Shown here in pieces: positions 1 to 7,572 of a stretch of DNA of 45,587 bases; position 1 is the first letter of the stretch, and each line of letters opens with the position of its first letter. The position numbers were made by a program, and so were the translations under genes. Under the pieces are notes generated by a model. It was not told the origin of the DNA. It worked only from the letters and a program-made list of their open reading frames with translations, and did no database searches. Source of the stretch: Candidatus Brockarchaeota archaeon (lineage in GTDB: Archaea; Thermoproteota; EX4484-205; JAAOZP01). The stretch covers positions 1-45,587 of the forward strand of contig JAFNIQ010000010.1 of assembly GCA_017601395.1 (NCBI GenBank), written 5' to 3'.

Positions 1-70
1 GAGGCATGCTCATCTTAAAAAGTTTTCACCATTGTACTTATAAGGGGTGTTTCTAAGTTTTAGAAGCGGT

Positions 71-107
71 TTATGTTTAAAAGTGCTGGTTTACATTTTT
101 AACGGTG
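71..107 (+). repeat. Promoter/start module, copy 1
   Basis: This 37-nt block holds a TATA-like TTTAAAA and ends in TTAACGGTG, the last three bases being a possible GTG start. By hand it aligns without gaps to 404-440 at 25 of 37 positions, with the TATA part and the start-proximal part best conserved. The codons after both blocks also encode similar residues (I-x-S-E-x-K-K-R). It therefore looks like the promoter and start of a duplicated gene. Confidence 0.5.
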
Positions 108-200
108 ATAGGATCTGAACACAAGAAGAGATCAATCGATTTCACGATACCATTTCCGGGCCCTCCACCTTGGAGAATAATGCGACCTTATTTCTTCTGA
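105..200 (+). pseudogene. Truncated paralogue of the 441-896 gene
   Basis: A GTG-started reading frame of 31 codons ends at a TGA. Its first residues, (M)IGSEHKKRSID, resemble MINSELKKRFVD at 441. Its end, WRIMRPYFF, faintly resembles the WxKYLRRPYGG part of that gene, as if the middle had been deleted. It follows a copy of the same promoter block. I do not recognise the family. The 240 bases after it show no convincing gene on either strand, only a 32-codon reverse frame without support. Probably a decayed duplicate. Confidence 0.35.
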
Positions 201-403
201 CCCTTTTCTGCTTTTATCTGTCTTTTCTTCCCAATCACACCTCTAATCTTCATTCTTCATAGTTTCATTGTTTGTTTAATCCTCTGCGCACCAGATAAAG
301 AAGGATATTGAATCTTACGTATTCTAATACCTCGGCTTCACATAATCTTTTCTGCACAAACATATTGGGGAGAAGAACTAAGCTTTTACATGAAATTAAA
401 AAG

Positions 404-440
404 TTATGCTTAAAAGCTGAATTCATGATTATTAACGGTG
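404..440 (+). repeat. Promoter/start module, copy 2
   Basis: Second copy of the block at 71-107, with TATA-like CTTAAAAG near 409-416 and TTAACGGTG directly before the ATG at 441. The TATA-to-start distance fits an archaeal promoter with a short or absent leader. Confidence 0.5.
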
Positions 441-896
441 ATGATAAACTCAGAGCTTAAGAAGCGTTTCGTAGATTCAATAGAATACTTCAGGAAGATG
501 GATTCCTTCCAAAAATATTCCCGTCTCTCCCCAGAGTAGATGCTGGATGAAATACTTAACGACCTAGTCAACGGGAAGTGGTAGAAGTATTTGAGAAGAC
601 CCTATGGTGGCTTTATTCCTACCCTTGTACTGGGGAAAAGAAGTGGCCAGAAGAATAAAGGAAAAAAATACTGGGTAGATGTTGAGTTTGAGCTGAATCC
701 AGGGCGTAGCACGTTTTTCACCTTAGTCTTTAACCCTAAGGATATGTCTGAAGAGCAAGTCTTCAACGAGACGGTGAGGAGGGCTGACGTGGTTCACGCT
801 GCACACTTAATGTGTGAATTTGACTCCAAGGAGAAGGAAAGATTCTGCAAAGAGTTTGTAGAGAAGGTGAGAAGGAATAGGAGGCCACTCGTCTAA
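441..896 (+). pseudogene. Unknown protein gene interrupted by two in-frame TAG codons
   Basis: One frame stays coding-like from ATG 441 to TAA 894-896 (151 sense codons) except for TAG at 537-539 and 582-584. The context of the second is GKW-TAG-KYLRRPYGG. The first lies in LSPE-TAG-MLDEILNDL. Both are one G-to-A change from TGG (Trp). The intact 3' part, from TTG 591, encodes about 101 residues with many charged residues and no motif I know. A promoter-like block precedes the ATG, so the original gene probably began there. A pseudogene with two nonsense mutations is the simplest reading. Readthrough or pyrrolysine is possible but unsupported, since TAG ends many normal genes here. Bases 897-1038 hold nothing else I can identify. 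Confidence 0.55.
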
Positions 897-1038
897 AGGA
901 TAAAGTATGTAAAGCTGTTCAGCAACCAGTTTCCACACGGCTAATCACTGGGAGAGAACACTGGTTCCAACCTTCTAAAGTGAAAAACCCTCGTTACCGG
1001 GTTTAACCCTCCTTTTTCAATGTTGCCTGGGAATAATG

Positions 1039-1045
1039 TTTATAA
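1039..1045 (+). promoter_or_regulatory. TATA box of the S13-S4 operon
   Basis: TTTATAA lies 34 nt before the ATG of rps13. It is the only good TATA match in this short gap. Confidence 0.5.
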
Positions 1046-1078
1046 CCAGCTTTCTCCAAAGCCTCGTCAGGTCTGCTT

Positions 1079-1555
1079 ATGAGCAACAGGGAGTTTAAGG
1101 AGATAGTGCGGATCGCCGGAGTGGACTGCGATGGGAAGAGAAAGGTATTGGACGGCCTCTCGCTAGTTAAAGGCGTAGGTTGGTCTACGGCTAGGGCGTT
1201 ATGCATAGCTCTAAACATACCCATGGACACTAGGCTGGGCTACTTGTCTGATGAGGATGTTGCGAAAATAGAGGCTGCGCTAAACAATCCCAGGTCTCTG
1301 GAAATGCCGGCTTGGATGCTTAACAGGAGGAAGGATCCTATAACTGGTGAGGATAAGCATCTGATAACGTCCGACTTGGAATTGGCTCAGAAGATGGATA
1401 TTGAGAGGATGATGAGGATTAAGTCTTGGAAGGGTGTTAGACACTCGCTCGGCTTAAAGGTAAGGGGTCAGAGGACTAGGACAACCGGCAGGACCGGTGG
1501 GCCGGTTGGTTTTTCAAAGGCTGCTTTGAAGTCTTCTGGAAGCGAGAAAAAGTGA
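1079..1555 (+). CDS. rps13: 30S ribosomal protein S13 (uS13)
   Basis: 158 residues, typical of archaeal uS13. The protein sits in the head of the small subunit and contacts 5S/23S rRNA bridges and P-site tRNA. The sequence shows the helix-two-turn-helix core (IVRIAGVDCDGKRKV, then VKGVGWSTARALC) and the conserved basic tail RHSLGLKVRGQRTRTTGRTGG near residues 121-140. The ATG at 1079 matches the family start and follows a TATA box at a suitable distance. It leads a two-gene unit with rps4, six bases downstream, as in other archaea. Confidence 0.97.
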   Translation: MSNREFKEIVRIAGVDCDGKRKVLDGLSLVKGVGWSTARALCIALNIPMDTRLGYLSDEDVAKIEAALNNPRSLEMPAWMLNRRKDPITGEDKHLITSDLELAQKMDIERMMRIKSWKGVRHSLGLKVRGQRTRTTGRTGGPVGFSKAALKSSGSEKK

Positions 1556-1561
1556 TGAGGA

Positions 1562-2053
1562 ATGGGTGATCCGCGTAAGATTAGAAGCAAAATCCTGCAT
1601 CCGAAGCACCCATGGGTTAAAGAGCGTCTGACGGAGGAGCTTATACTCGTGGGGGAGTATGGTTTAAGGAACAAGAGGGAGCTTTGGAGGGCCGCATCCT
1701 TCCTGAGGGGTGTTAGGGCTTCAGCCCGCTCCTACCTGAGCCTGACGGGCGAGGAAAGGGTTAAGAGGGAGTCGGAGCTTATTTCAAGGCTCTACAGGCT
1801 TGGCCTGGTCGGCAAAGACGCGAAGCTTGACGATGTTCTCTCACTTACTGTTTCAAACATTCTTGAAAGGAGGCTTCAAACAATCGTCTACAGGAAAGGT
1901 TTTGCAAAGACTATTCACAGCGCTAGGCAGGCTATAGTTCACGGCAAGATCATGATAGGCGACCAGATTGTAAGATCCCCAGGGTACTTCGTCACTAGAG
2001 AGGAAGAGCCCCTCGTAAGGGTTAAGACAGTCGAAGAGGCCAAGGCAGCTTAG
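1562..2053 (+). CDS. rps4: 30S ribosomal protein S4 (uS4)
   Basis: 163 residues, an archaeal-length uS4, a primary 16S rRNA binder and assembly initiator. The N-terminal part KHPWVKERLTEELILVGEYGLRNKRELWRA is diagnostic. The S4 RNA-binding domain follows (RRLQTIVYRKGFAKTIHSARQAIVHGKIMIGDQIVRSPGYFV, about residues 103-145). ATG 1562 has a GATGAGGA upstream stretch as a plausible ribosome site. In most archaea rps11 and rpoD would follow on the same strand, but here rps11 lies inverted after a 274-nt gap. Confidence 0.97.
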   Translation: MGDPRKIRSKILHPKHPWVKERLTEELILVGEYGLRNKRELWRAASFLRGVRASARSYLSLTGEERVKRESELISRLYRLGLVGKDAKLDDVLSLTVSNILERRLQTIVYRKGFAKTIHSARQAIVHGKIMIGDQIVRSPGYFVTREEEPLVRVKTVEEAKAA

Positions 2054-2327
2054 TTTTCTCTCGGGGCTTGAAGAGGCCTGCCTGTGATATGAGGGCAAGG
2101 TTGGTAAAAGTTACCACGAAGCTCGCTTAACCAAGCGGTCTAAACAGATGGTTTTGAATAGACCATAGTAGGATAGGTAAGGCTGGGCGTGCATTATGAT
2201 GCTGGGTGAAGCAACCGAGCCTCGCTTGTCTTGCTGTTAAAGGTTTGCAGGAAGAATATTTTCGAAAACTGGGTAAAGCAGGTGGAGAATGGATTTACCA
2301 GTGTAGGTTAAACCCTGTCTTAAAAGG
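2054..2327. other. Unexplained spacer between S4 and the inverted S11
   Basis: No recognised gene. It contains a local inverted repeat (GGTCTA at about 2137 with TAGACC at about 2159). It also contains a GTG-started 41-codon frame at 2206-2331 (begins MKQPSLACLAVKG, no recognised motif) that runs a few bases into the convergent end of rps11. I looked for tRNA, SRP RNA and RNase P RNA signatures. One stretch, GGGTGAAGCAACCGAGCCTC, faintly recalls an RNase P segment, but the other conserved regions are not found. Confidence 0.4.
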
Positions 2328-2723
2328 CTAGAATCTTCTCCCCCTTCTGCCTCCGGGTTTCCTAGTCCCGTCGGTTGGAATTGGTGTTACATCCTCTATC
2401 GCTATTATCCTTAGGCCAGCCCTTGTTAACGCTCTTATAGCTGCCTGAGCCCCCTGCCCAGGGGTTCTAGACTTTATGCCCCCCGGAGCCCTGACCCTTA
2501 CCTTAATGCTTGTTATTCCAAGCTTCTTCAAGGCTCCAGCCACAGCGTTTGCAGCCATCATCGCGCCATAAGGGCTGCCTCCAAGCCTGTCAGCCTTAAC
2601 ATGCTGGCCTGCTGCGGATATTGCGAGTGTTGAGGCGCCGCTTGGATCCGTAGCATGCACTATAGTATTGTTGCTGGAGGAGTATATTCGTACGACTGCA
2701 TACTTCCCCTGTTCAGTGCTCAC
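2328..2723 (-). CDS. rps11: 30S ribosomal protein S11 (uS11)
   Basis: 131 residues, matching archaeal uS11, a platform protein next to the mRNA exit and the E site. The family core is clear: [16 protein letters not shown], the segment [16 protein letters not shown], and [18 protein letters not shown]. The basic C-terminus is [13 protein letters not shown]. The start is GTG at 2723. In canonical archaeal order it would lie on the plus strand between S4 and RpoD. Here it occupies that slot in reverse orientation and is transcribed away from rpoD, so it needs its own promoter in the 2724-2840 gap. Confidence 0.96.
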   Translation of the reverse strand: MSTEQGKYAVVRIYSSSNNTIVHATDPSGASTLAISAAGQHVKADRLGGSPYGAMMAANAVAGALKKLGITSIKVRVRAPGGIKSRTPGQGAQAAIRALTRAGLRIIAIEDVTPIPTDGTRKPGGRRGRRF

Positions 2724-2806
2724 GCGGCCATCCTGCTTAAGGAGGTTAATAAGCGTTCTCCAAGTGCTTCAGCGCCTAGCGGCCCATGACAGTGGAAAAG
2801 CTAACC

Positions 2807-2814
2807 CTTAAATA
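2807..2814 (+). promoter_or_regulatory. TATA box of the rpoD operon
   Basis: CTTAAATA is centred about 30 nt before the ATG of rpoD, which implies a nearly leaderless transcript. Confidence 0.6.
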
Positions 2815-2840
2815 CCTTCTCGGGAAAATAGCACGTTAAT

Positions 2841-3527
2841 ATGGATGTAAAGATACTTAAGCTGAGCGACGATTATCTAGAGGCTAGGCTAGAAGGATGC
2901 TCAGAGGCGCTTGTAAACGCGATAAGAAGGACTATTCTTGAAGAGGTTCCTACGCTGGCGGTTCACGAGGTCTTCATCTTTGAAAACTCGAGCCCGATGT
3001 TCGACGAGGTCCTTTCAAACAGGCTTGGTCTGATACCCTTGAGAACCCCGCCTGGGAAATATCTTCCGATGGATTCCCCGGAGTGCCTGCAGGGCTCTAG
3101 CGAGAAGTGTTTCACCACGCTGAGCATAGATGTTTCAGCCGGCGACTCGCCTTTGACGGTTTACTCTAAGCATCTTGTCTGCAGGGATGAGGATGTTTAC
3201 CCTGTCTACGGCAATATTCCTATAACTAAGCTACCCCCAGGTGGGAAGCTCAGGCTGGAGGCGTTAGCTAGGCTAGGAAGGGGTAAGATGCATGCTAAAT
3301 GGCAGCCCGCCTCCCTGGCCACGTACAGCTTCACGGATTCCCCGGATGCTTTCGTTTTCAGGCTTGAATCAACGGGTTCTCTACCCTCAATAGAGGTTTT
3401 CAGGCAGGCTCTTGATATTTTGAGAGATAAGTTTAAAACGCTTCTGGATTCTCTCACGCTTCCTGAGGTTGAAGAGAAGCGTGGCTGTGAGGAGGGTGTT
3501 GATTTCGGTGAGGAAGGCAGCAGGTGA
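2841..3527 (+). CDS. rpoD: RNA polymerase subunit D (Rpo3)
   Basis: 228 residues. The archaeal counterpart of half of the bacterial alpha dimer; with subunit L it forms the assembly platform of RNA polymerase. The alpha-type dimerisation motif is visible (SEALVNAIRRTILEEVPTLAV, residues 20-40, then EVLSNRLGLIPL). The conserved HAKWQPASLATY stands near residue 152. The Cys-rich ferredoxin-like insertion of some archaeal RpoD proteins (Sulfolobus type) is absent: the protein is short and only isolated cysteines remain. The C-terminal coding end overlaps rpl18e by 59 nt. Confidence 0.96.
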   Translation: MDVKILKLSDDYLEARLEGCSEALVNAIRRTILEEVPTLAVHEVFIFENSSPMFDEVLSNRLGLIPLRTPPGKYLPMDSPECLQGSSEKCFTTLSIDVSAGDSPLTVYSKHLVCRDEDVYPVYGNIPITKLPPGGKLRLEALARLGRGKMHAKWQPASLATYSFTDSPDAFVFRLESTGSLPSIEVFRQALDILRDKFKTLLDSLTLPEVEEKRGCEEGVDFGEEGSR

Positions 3528-3813
3528 CTCCAGGTTCTGGAGAAGGGTTGAGAGCCTTCTGTCCAGGCCTAGGAGCAGGATGGCTGAGGTAAACGTGGGT
3601 AAGATTTCGCGTTTAACCCAGCAGGGTGACCGTGTAGTGGTTCCTGGGAAAGTCCTAGGCAAGGGGGAGATCAACCATAGCGTCACGGTTGCCGCCCTCT
3701 CCTTCTCCTCGGCCGCGCTAGATAAGCTTAGGTCAGCCGGATGCAAGGTTATGCGGCTGGACGAGTTTGCAGAGGTTGAACAGAAGGGCTCGGGGGTGAA
3801 AATAATTGTCTGA
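3469..3813 (+). CDS. rpl18e: 50S ribosomal protein L18e (eL18)
   Basis: 114 residues, close to the usual archaeal length. Signature segments are RPRSRMAEVNVGKISR, VVVPGKVLGKGEINHSVTVAALSFS and the end KGSGVKIIV. The TTG at 3469 gives the expected basic N-terminus (MKRS) but lies inside rpoD. No later start fits the family better. L18e-L13-S9-RpoN-S2 is a conserved archaeal cluster, and translational coupling through overlaps is likely. Confidence 0.95.
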   Translation: MKRSVAVRRVLISVRKAAGDSRFWRRVESLLSRPRSRMAEVNVGKISRLTQQGDRVVVPGKVLGKGEINHSVTVAALSFSSAALDKLRSAGCKVMRLDEFAEVEQKGSGVKIIV

Positions 3814-4246
3814 AAGGATTCTCGTGGTTGACGCAACCAACCAGGTTCTAGGAAGAATGTGTTCAATCATAGCTAAAAGGCTTCTCGAAGGCTACAGGGT
3901 TTATGTGGTTAACGCTGAGAAGACAAGAGTATCTGGGAGAAAGGACAGCTTCATCAGGGAGTACGTGGGCTTCCTGGAGGTGAAGAGCGTTAGGAACCCT
4001 AAGCATACGCCGAGGCATCCTAGGAACCCGGTGACCTATGTTAGGAGCGTTGTAAAAAGCATGCTTCCAATGGATAAGCCTAAGGGGATGAAGGCGTTTA
4101 GAAGGCTCAGAGTCTACTGCGGCTGGCCAAGTAGTGTTAAGGGTGAGGCTGTGAGGTTTAAGGATGCTGACGCCTCTAGGCTTGGGAGAAGCTCTTTCAC
4201 CCTTTCAGACTTGAAAGGGTTTTTCAGCGTTCCGGAGGCTGACTAG
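3806..4246 (+). CDS. rpl13: 50S ribosomal protein L13 (uL13)
   Basis: 146 residues. The N-terminal VVDATNQVLGRMCSIIAKRLLEG and the central NPKHTPRHPRNPVTYVRSVVKSMLP, with KGMKAFRRLRVY after it, are standard uL13 motifs. The protein is an early 23S rRNA-binding assembly protein. The TTG start at 3806 overlaps the last 8 nt of rpl18e. Confidence 0.95.
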   Translation: MSERILVVDATNQVLGRMCSIIAKRLLEGYRVYVVNAEKTRVSGRKDSFIREYVGFLEVKSVRNPKHTPRHPRNPVTYVRSVVKSMLPMDKPKGMKAFRRLRVYCGWPSSVKGEAVRFKDADASRLGRSSFTLSDLKGFFSVPEAD

Positions 4247-4248
4247 GT

Positions 4249-4662
4249 TTGCCCACCCCCAGGAAACTGCCCCTTGTTGTAACTGGTTCCGTCAAGAGCT
4301 CAGTGGCTAGGGCTGTTGTTAAGCAGGGTTCCGGGCGCGTTACGATAAACGGTTACCCTGCTGAAAACTGGCTTTACGATCCCTACAGGATGCTCGCCTT
4401 AACGCCTTTGAAACTTCTCCCTGAACAGTTTAAGGATGTTGACGTCGAGGTTAAGGTTGAAGGCGGGGGTCATGCTTCGCAGGCCAGGGCGGTTATGCAG
4501 GCTTTAGCCAGAGGTATTACTCAGTGGACGAGGAGCTCCACTGTTAGAAACATTTTCAGAAGCTTCGACAGGCATCTCCTCTCTGGAGATCCCAGGAGAA
4601 AGGAGCCTAAGAAATTTGGAGGACCAGGTGCTAGAAGGAGGTTCCAGAAGTCCTACAGGTAG
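4249..4662 (+). CDS. rps9: 30S ribosomal protein S9 (uS9)
   Basis: 137 residues, TTG start two bases after rpl13. Family features are VTGSVKSSVARAVVKQGSGRVTINGYPAE near the start, GGGHASQARAVMQALARGI in the middle, and the C-terminal tail RRKEPKKFGGPGARRRFQKSYR. The final basic residues reach the anticodon of P-site tRNA. Confidence 0.96.
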   Translation: MPTPRKLPLVVTGSVKSSVARAVVKQGSGRVTINGYPAENWLYDPYRMLALTPLKLLPEQFKDVDVEVKVEGGGHASQARAVMQALARGITQWTRSSTVRNIFRSFDRHLLSGDPRRKEPKKFGGPGARRRFQKSYR

Positions 4663-4673
4663 GTGACTATGGC

Positions 4674-4898
4674 TTGATGTTTCCAGTTAGATGTTTCACG
4701 TGTGGCAAGGTAATAGGCCACTTGTGGGAGGAATACCAGAGTAGGGTTGCTTCAGGCGAGGATCCCAAGCAGGTGCTCGACTCTCTCAACGTTACAAGGA
4801 TCTGTTGTAGGCGAATGTTTATTTCTCATGTTGATTATATCGACGAGCTGCTTTCATACTCCCGAGGATTATCGCTGGGGGAGGATTACAGGCAATGA
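4674..4898 (+). CDS. rpoN: RNA polymerase subunit N (Rpo10)
   Basis: About 74 residues. The zinc motif typical of RpoN/RPB10 is present: CFTCGK near the start and the adjacent ICCRRM pair near residue 44. RpoN binds the D-L platform of the polymerase. TTG 4674 and ATG 4677 are both possible starts, and the ATG gives the usual MFPVRCFTCG N-terminus. In many archaea rpoK and enolase follow; neither is present here, and rps2 begins inside the last codons. Confidence 0.95.
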   Translation: MMFPVRCFTCGKVIGHLWEEYQSRVASGEDPKQVLDSLNVTRICCRRMFISHVDYIDELLSYSRGLSLGEDYRQ

Positions 4899-5533
4899 GC
4901 ACGAGTGAGAGGAGCGGGGAAGGACTGTTGATTCTGAGGACGGAGTATATTGCTGCAGGTGTCCATATAGGAACAAAGGTTTGCACTGTCTGCATGAGGC
5001 GCTTCGTAAGGTTCACTAGGCCTGACGGGCTGAACCTGATTGAGATTGCTCAAACCGATGAGAAGATTAGGGTTGCCGGAAAGGGGCTTTCCAGGTATGA
5101 GCCGAGTGACGTGATAATAGTATCCGGGAAAGAGTATGGGAGAACACCGGTCCTTAAAATGTGCGAGTACACTGGTTTCAAGCCTATTGTGGAAAGGTTT
5201 CCGCCGGGCATCTTCTCTAACCCGAAGTATGAAGGCTATATTTCTCCGAAGATAATTCTTGTTTCAGACCCTAAGGTTGACGAGAAGGCTATTCGAGAAG
5301 CAACACTCGTCGGAATACCCGTGATAGGCATATGTGACACCGATGACTCCTGCTCCTACATAGACCTTATAATTCCCGCCAACAACAAGGGGCGCAGCTC
5401 CCTAGCCCTAGTATTCTGGCTGCTGACAAGAGAGGTTCTCAGGAACAAGGGAGTGCTCTCTCCGACTGAAAGCATGAGTGAAAACTTTCACGCTTTCGAG
5501 ACCCAGATTGAGGAGGCTGCGGGGACAGTCTAG
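4895..5533 (+). CDS. rps2: 30S ribosomal protein S2 (uS2)
   Basis: 212 residues, archaeal uS2 (related to eukaryotic SA). Characteristic parts are YIAAGVHIGTKVCT (residues 15-28), KYEGYISPKIILVSDPKVDEKAIREATLVGIPVIGICDTDD (about 110-150) and IIPANNKGRSSLALVFWLL (about 157-175). It overlaps rpoN by 4 nt (ATGA). Confidence 0.96.
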   Translation: MSTSERSGEGLLILRTEYIAAGVHIGTKVCTVCMRRFVRFTRPDGLNLIEIAQTDEKIRVAGKGLSRYEPSDVIIVSGKEYGRTPVLKMCEYTGFKPIVERFPPGIFSNPKYEGYISPKIILVSDPKVDEKAIREATLVGIPVIGICDTDDSCSYIDLIIPANNKGRSSLALVFWLLTREVLRNKGVLSPTESMSENFHAFETQIEEAAGTV

Positions 5534-5534
5534 C

Positions 5535-6380
5535 ATGGCTAGGGTTAGAAAGCCAGCGTACGCTGGAAGCTGGTACGAGGGTACTAGGGAGAGACTCCTA
5601 GAGCAGCTTCAAAGTCTTTTCAAGGGGAGACTGGGATACGGAAGCCTCCCGGTTCTCGGAGAGTACGATCCCCGCTTGCTCGGCCTCATGGTTCCACATG
5701 CCGGATACGTTTACTCAGGTATGGCTGCCACATGGGCATACGGCGAGGCTGCTACCCATGGTCCTAGGGAAACGCTGGTGGTGATGGGGCCCGACCACCA
5801 TATGGCTTCCACGGGCTTCGCCACTATGAGCGAAGGTGTTTGGCGTACTCCGCTCGGTGACGTGGAGGTCGACAGGCAGACGGTAAGCCTGCTGCTCAGC
5901 TCAGTGCCCTTCATCGAGGATAATTTTCACGCGCATGCTTTCGAACACTCTGTTGAAATACAGCTCCCATTCCTCCAGCTTGTCTACGGAGGCTCGTTCA
6001 AGCTCATCCCAATAATAATACACGATTTCAACCTTGAAAGGAACATTAGGCTTGGAAAAGCATTATCCAAGGCTCTTGAAGGGAAGAAGGCCATCGTTAT
6101 CGCCAGCTCGGACATGAGCCATTACGTTCCAGCAGGGGAGGCAGAGGAGAACGATATGAAGACCATCAGAGCAATAGAGTCGCTGGACGAGAAGCTGATT
6201 CACTCCGTCGCCGTCAATTATGAGTCACTCTGCGGCCTAGGTCCAGTTATAGCGCTAGTCTCATGCGTGAAGGAGATGGGGTGCTCTAAATCCGCCTTGT
6301 TAAAATACTATAATAGCGGAGAGATTTCAGGCGATTACGGTGGTGTGGTCGGTTACGCTTCAATAGCCTTCTACAAGTGA
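5535..6380 (+). CDS. MEMO family protein
   Basis: 281 residues, MEMO/AmmeMemoRadiSam protein B family, which resembles class III extradiol dioxygenases. Its cellular role in archaea is not settled. The N-terminal RKPAYAGSWYEG, the PHAGYVYSG motif (about residue 55), GPDHHM (about 90), EHSVEIQLPFLQ (about 138) and SSDMSHY (about 196) supply the usual metal-site-like His/Asp residues. I take ATG 5535, two bases after rps2; a longer frame into rps2 is not supported. MEMO between S2 and mevalonate kinase is a common archaeal arrangement. Confidence 0.93.
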   Translation: MARVRKPAYAGSWYEGTRERLLEQLQSLFKGRLGYGSLPVLGEYDPRLLGLMVPHAGYVYSGMAATWAYGEAATHGPRETLVVMGPDHHMASTGFATMSEGVWRTPLGDVEVDRQTVSLLLSSVPFIEDNFHAHAFEHSVEIQLPFLQLVYGGSFKLIPIIIHDFNLERNIRLGKALSKALEGKKAIVIASSDMSHYVPAGEAEENDMKTIRAIESLDEKLIHSVAVNYESLCGLGPVIALVSCVKEMGCSKSALLKYYNSGEISGDYGGVVGYASIAFYK

Positions 6381-6386
6381 ACACTG

Positions 6387-7343
6387 TTGAAAATAGTCTG
6401 CAAGGCTCCTGGGAAAGTAATCATTTCCGGCGAGCACTCCGTAGTATATGGCCACCCCGCCCTAGTGGCTGCTGTAAACGTTTACTCGAAGGTTTCTGTT
6501 GAAGCTTTCAACGAGATCGGTGCCCACGAAATATTCTCAGACAAGTATGGGTTTGCGAAGATGATAGGCAGAGCTTTCTCAGGCCCAAGCCAGCTGAAGC
6601 CTTTCGCGAGAATCATAGACGTATTCCGGGATTCAGAAGGTTTTAAAGGTAGGCTCAGGATCCGCATAAGCTCAGACATTCCCCCTGCTTCTGGAATGGG
6701 TTCTTCAGCCTCATTATCTGTCGCATTGGCCAATGCTCTGCTCAAACTGGTTTACGAGAAGCCTTTTGACGAAAAAGTTTTTAGCCTCGCGATGGAGGGT
6801 GAAAAGGTTGCGCACGTTAATCCGAGCGGCGTAGACGTGGCGGCAGCACTCTGGGGTGGCTTAATCCTGTTCGTTAAAGACAAGGGGATTGAGAAGCTTG
6901 AGGCAGGCCAAGGCGTATTCCTGCTGGCTGACTCAGGCTTGGAGCGGAGTACGAAGGACATGATTCTCAAAGTAGCGTCCCTCAAGGAGAGGGAACCGGA
7001 TCTCTTCAACATAATTATGTCTTCCATAAGTGATGTCACAATCAAGATAAGCCGCCTCCTTCAGACTGACATGGTTGAAGCAGGCAGGCTAATTACGTTA
7101 AACCATCTTCTCCTCTCCCTAATGGGCGTCTCAAACAGTAGGCTCGACTCCCTGGTGTGGACAAGCATTTCAGCCGGCGCGTATGGTGCTAAGCTTACTG
7201 GCGGAGGCGGTGGAGGATGCGTCCTTACACTGGTTGATGAGGGCTCGTTGAACGCCGTTGAGGAAGCGTTGCGCAATCTGAATGCTTCCACGATGATCCT
7301 TAGAACGGTTGAAAAAGGAGTTTACACGGAGGAATTAGAGTAG
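6387..7343 (+). CDS. mvk: Mevalonate kinase
   Basis: 318 residues, GHMP kinase superfamily. It phosphorylates mevalonate with ATP on the way to archaeal isoprenoid lipids. Visible motifs are APGKVIISGEHSVVYG (motif 1, residues 7-22), PPASGMGSSASLSVALANAL (the ATP loop, about 98-117) and GAKLTGGGGGGCVLTLV (motif 3, about 268-284). The start is TTG 6387, six bases after memo, so it is probably cotranscribed. The isopentenyl phosphate kinase that often follows in archaea is absent; a 229-nt spacer separates it from the isomerase gene. The frame stays open for 45 codons after its TAG stop (to 7481), which may be chance. Confidence 0.95.
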   Translation: MKIVCKAPGKVIISGEHSVVYGHPALVAAVNVYSKVSVEAFNEIGAHEIFSDKYGFAKMIGRAFSGPSQLKPFARIIDVFRDSEGFKGRLRIRISSDIPPASGMGSSASLSVALANALLKLVYEKPFDEKVFSLAMEGEKVAHVNPSGVDVAAALWGGLILFVKDKGIEKLEAGQGVFLLADSGLERSTKDMILKVASLKEREPDLFNIIMSSISDVTIKISRLLQTDMVEAGRLITLNHLLLSLMGVSNSRLDSLVWTSISAGAYGAKLTGGGGGGCVLTLVDEGSLNAVEEALRNLNASTMILRTVEKGVYTEELE

Positions 7344-7572
7344 AAAAACCGTTTCACATCCTTTATAGAATCTCTTGTGGAGACAGTGAATCCGGGTGAT
7401 AAAAAAGTCGCAGAATCTCTACTCGCCACCCGGTCGAGAAACAGTTTACTCTTGGAGTCGGGGTTAACAGCATTCATATAACCCCATTATTCCACGTATA
7501 TTTGGCTAACTTCAGCGGTTGGTTAAACCATGCTGGCAACAGAGTTAAAAACTCTCGAAGAATCCTTAAGCC
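7344..7572 (+). other. Spacer between mevalonate kinase and IPP isomerase
   Basis: No gene is recognised. An inverted repeat, CCGGGTG (7392-7398) with CACCCGG (7427-7433), could form a hairpin. The mevalonate kinase frame continues as 45 sense codons up to TAA 7479-7481. The spacer occupies the place where isopentenyl phosphate kinase lies in some archaea. Confidence 0.4.

Noticed and set aside
441-896. Pyrrolysine-containing protein (two in-frame TAG codons)
   Set aside because: TAG is the normal stop of many clear genes here (S4, L13, S9, S2, L15e, LysC), and both sites are one transition from TGG, so decay is simpler.
2054-2327. RNase P or SRP RNA gene
   Set aside because: Only one short stretch resembles RNase P RNA; the other conserved regions and the SRP core motifs are absent.
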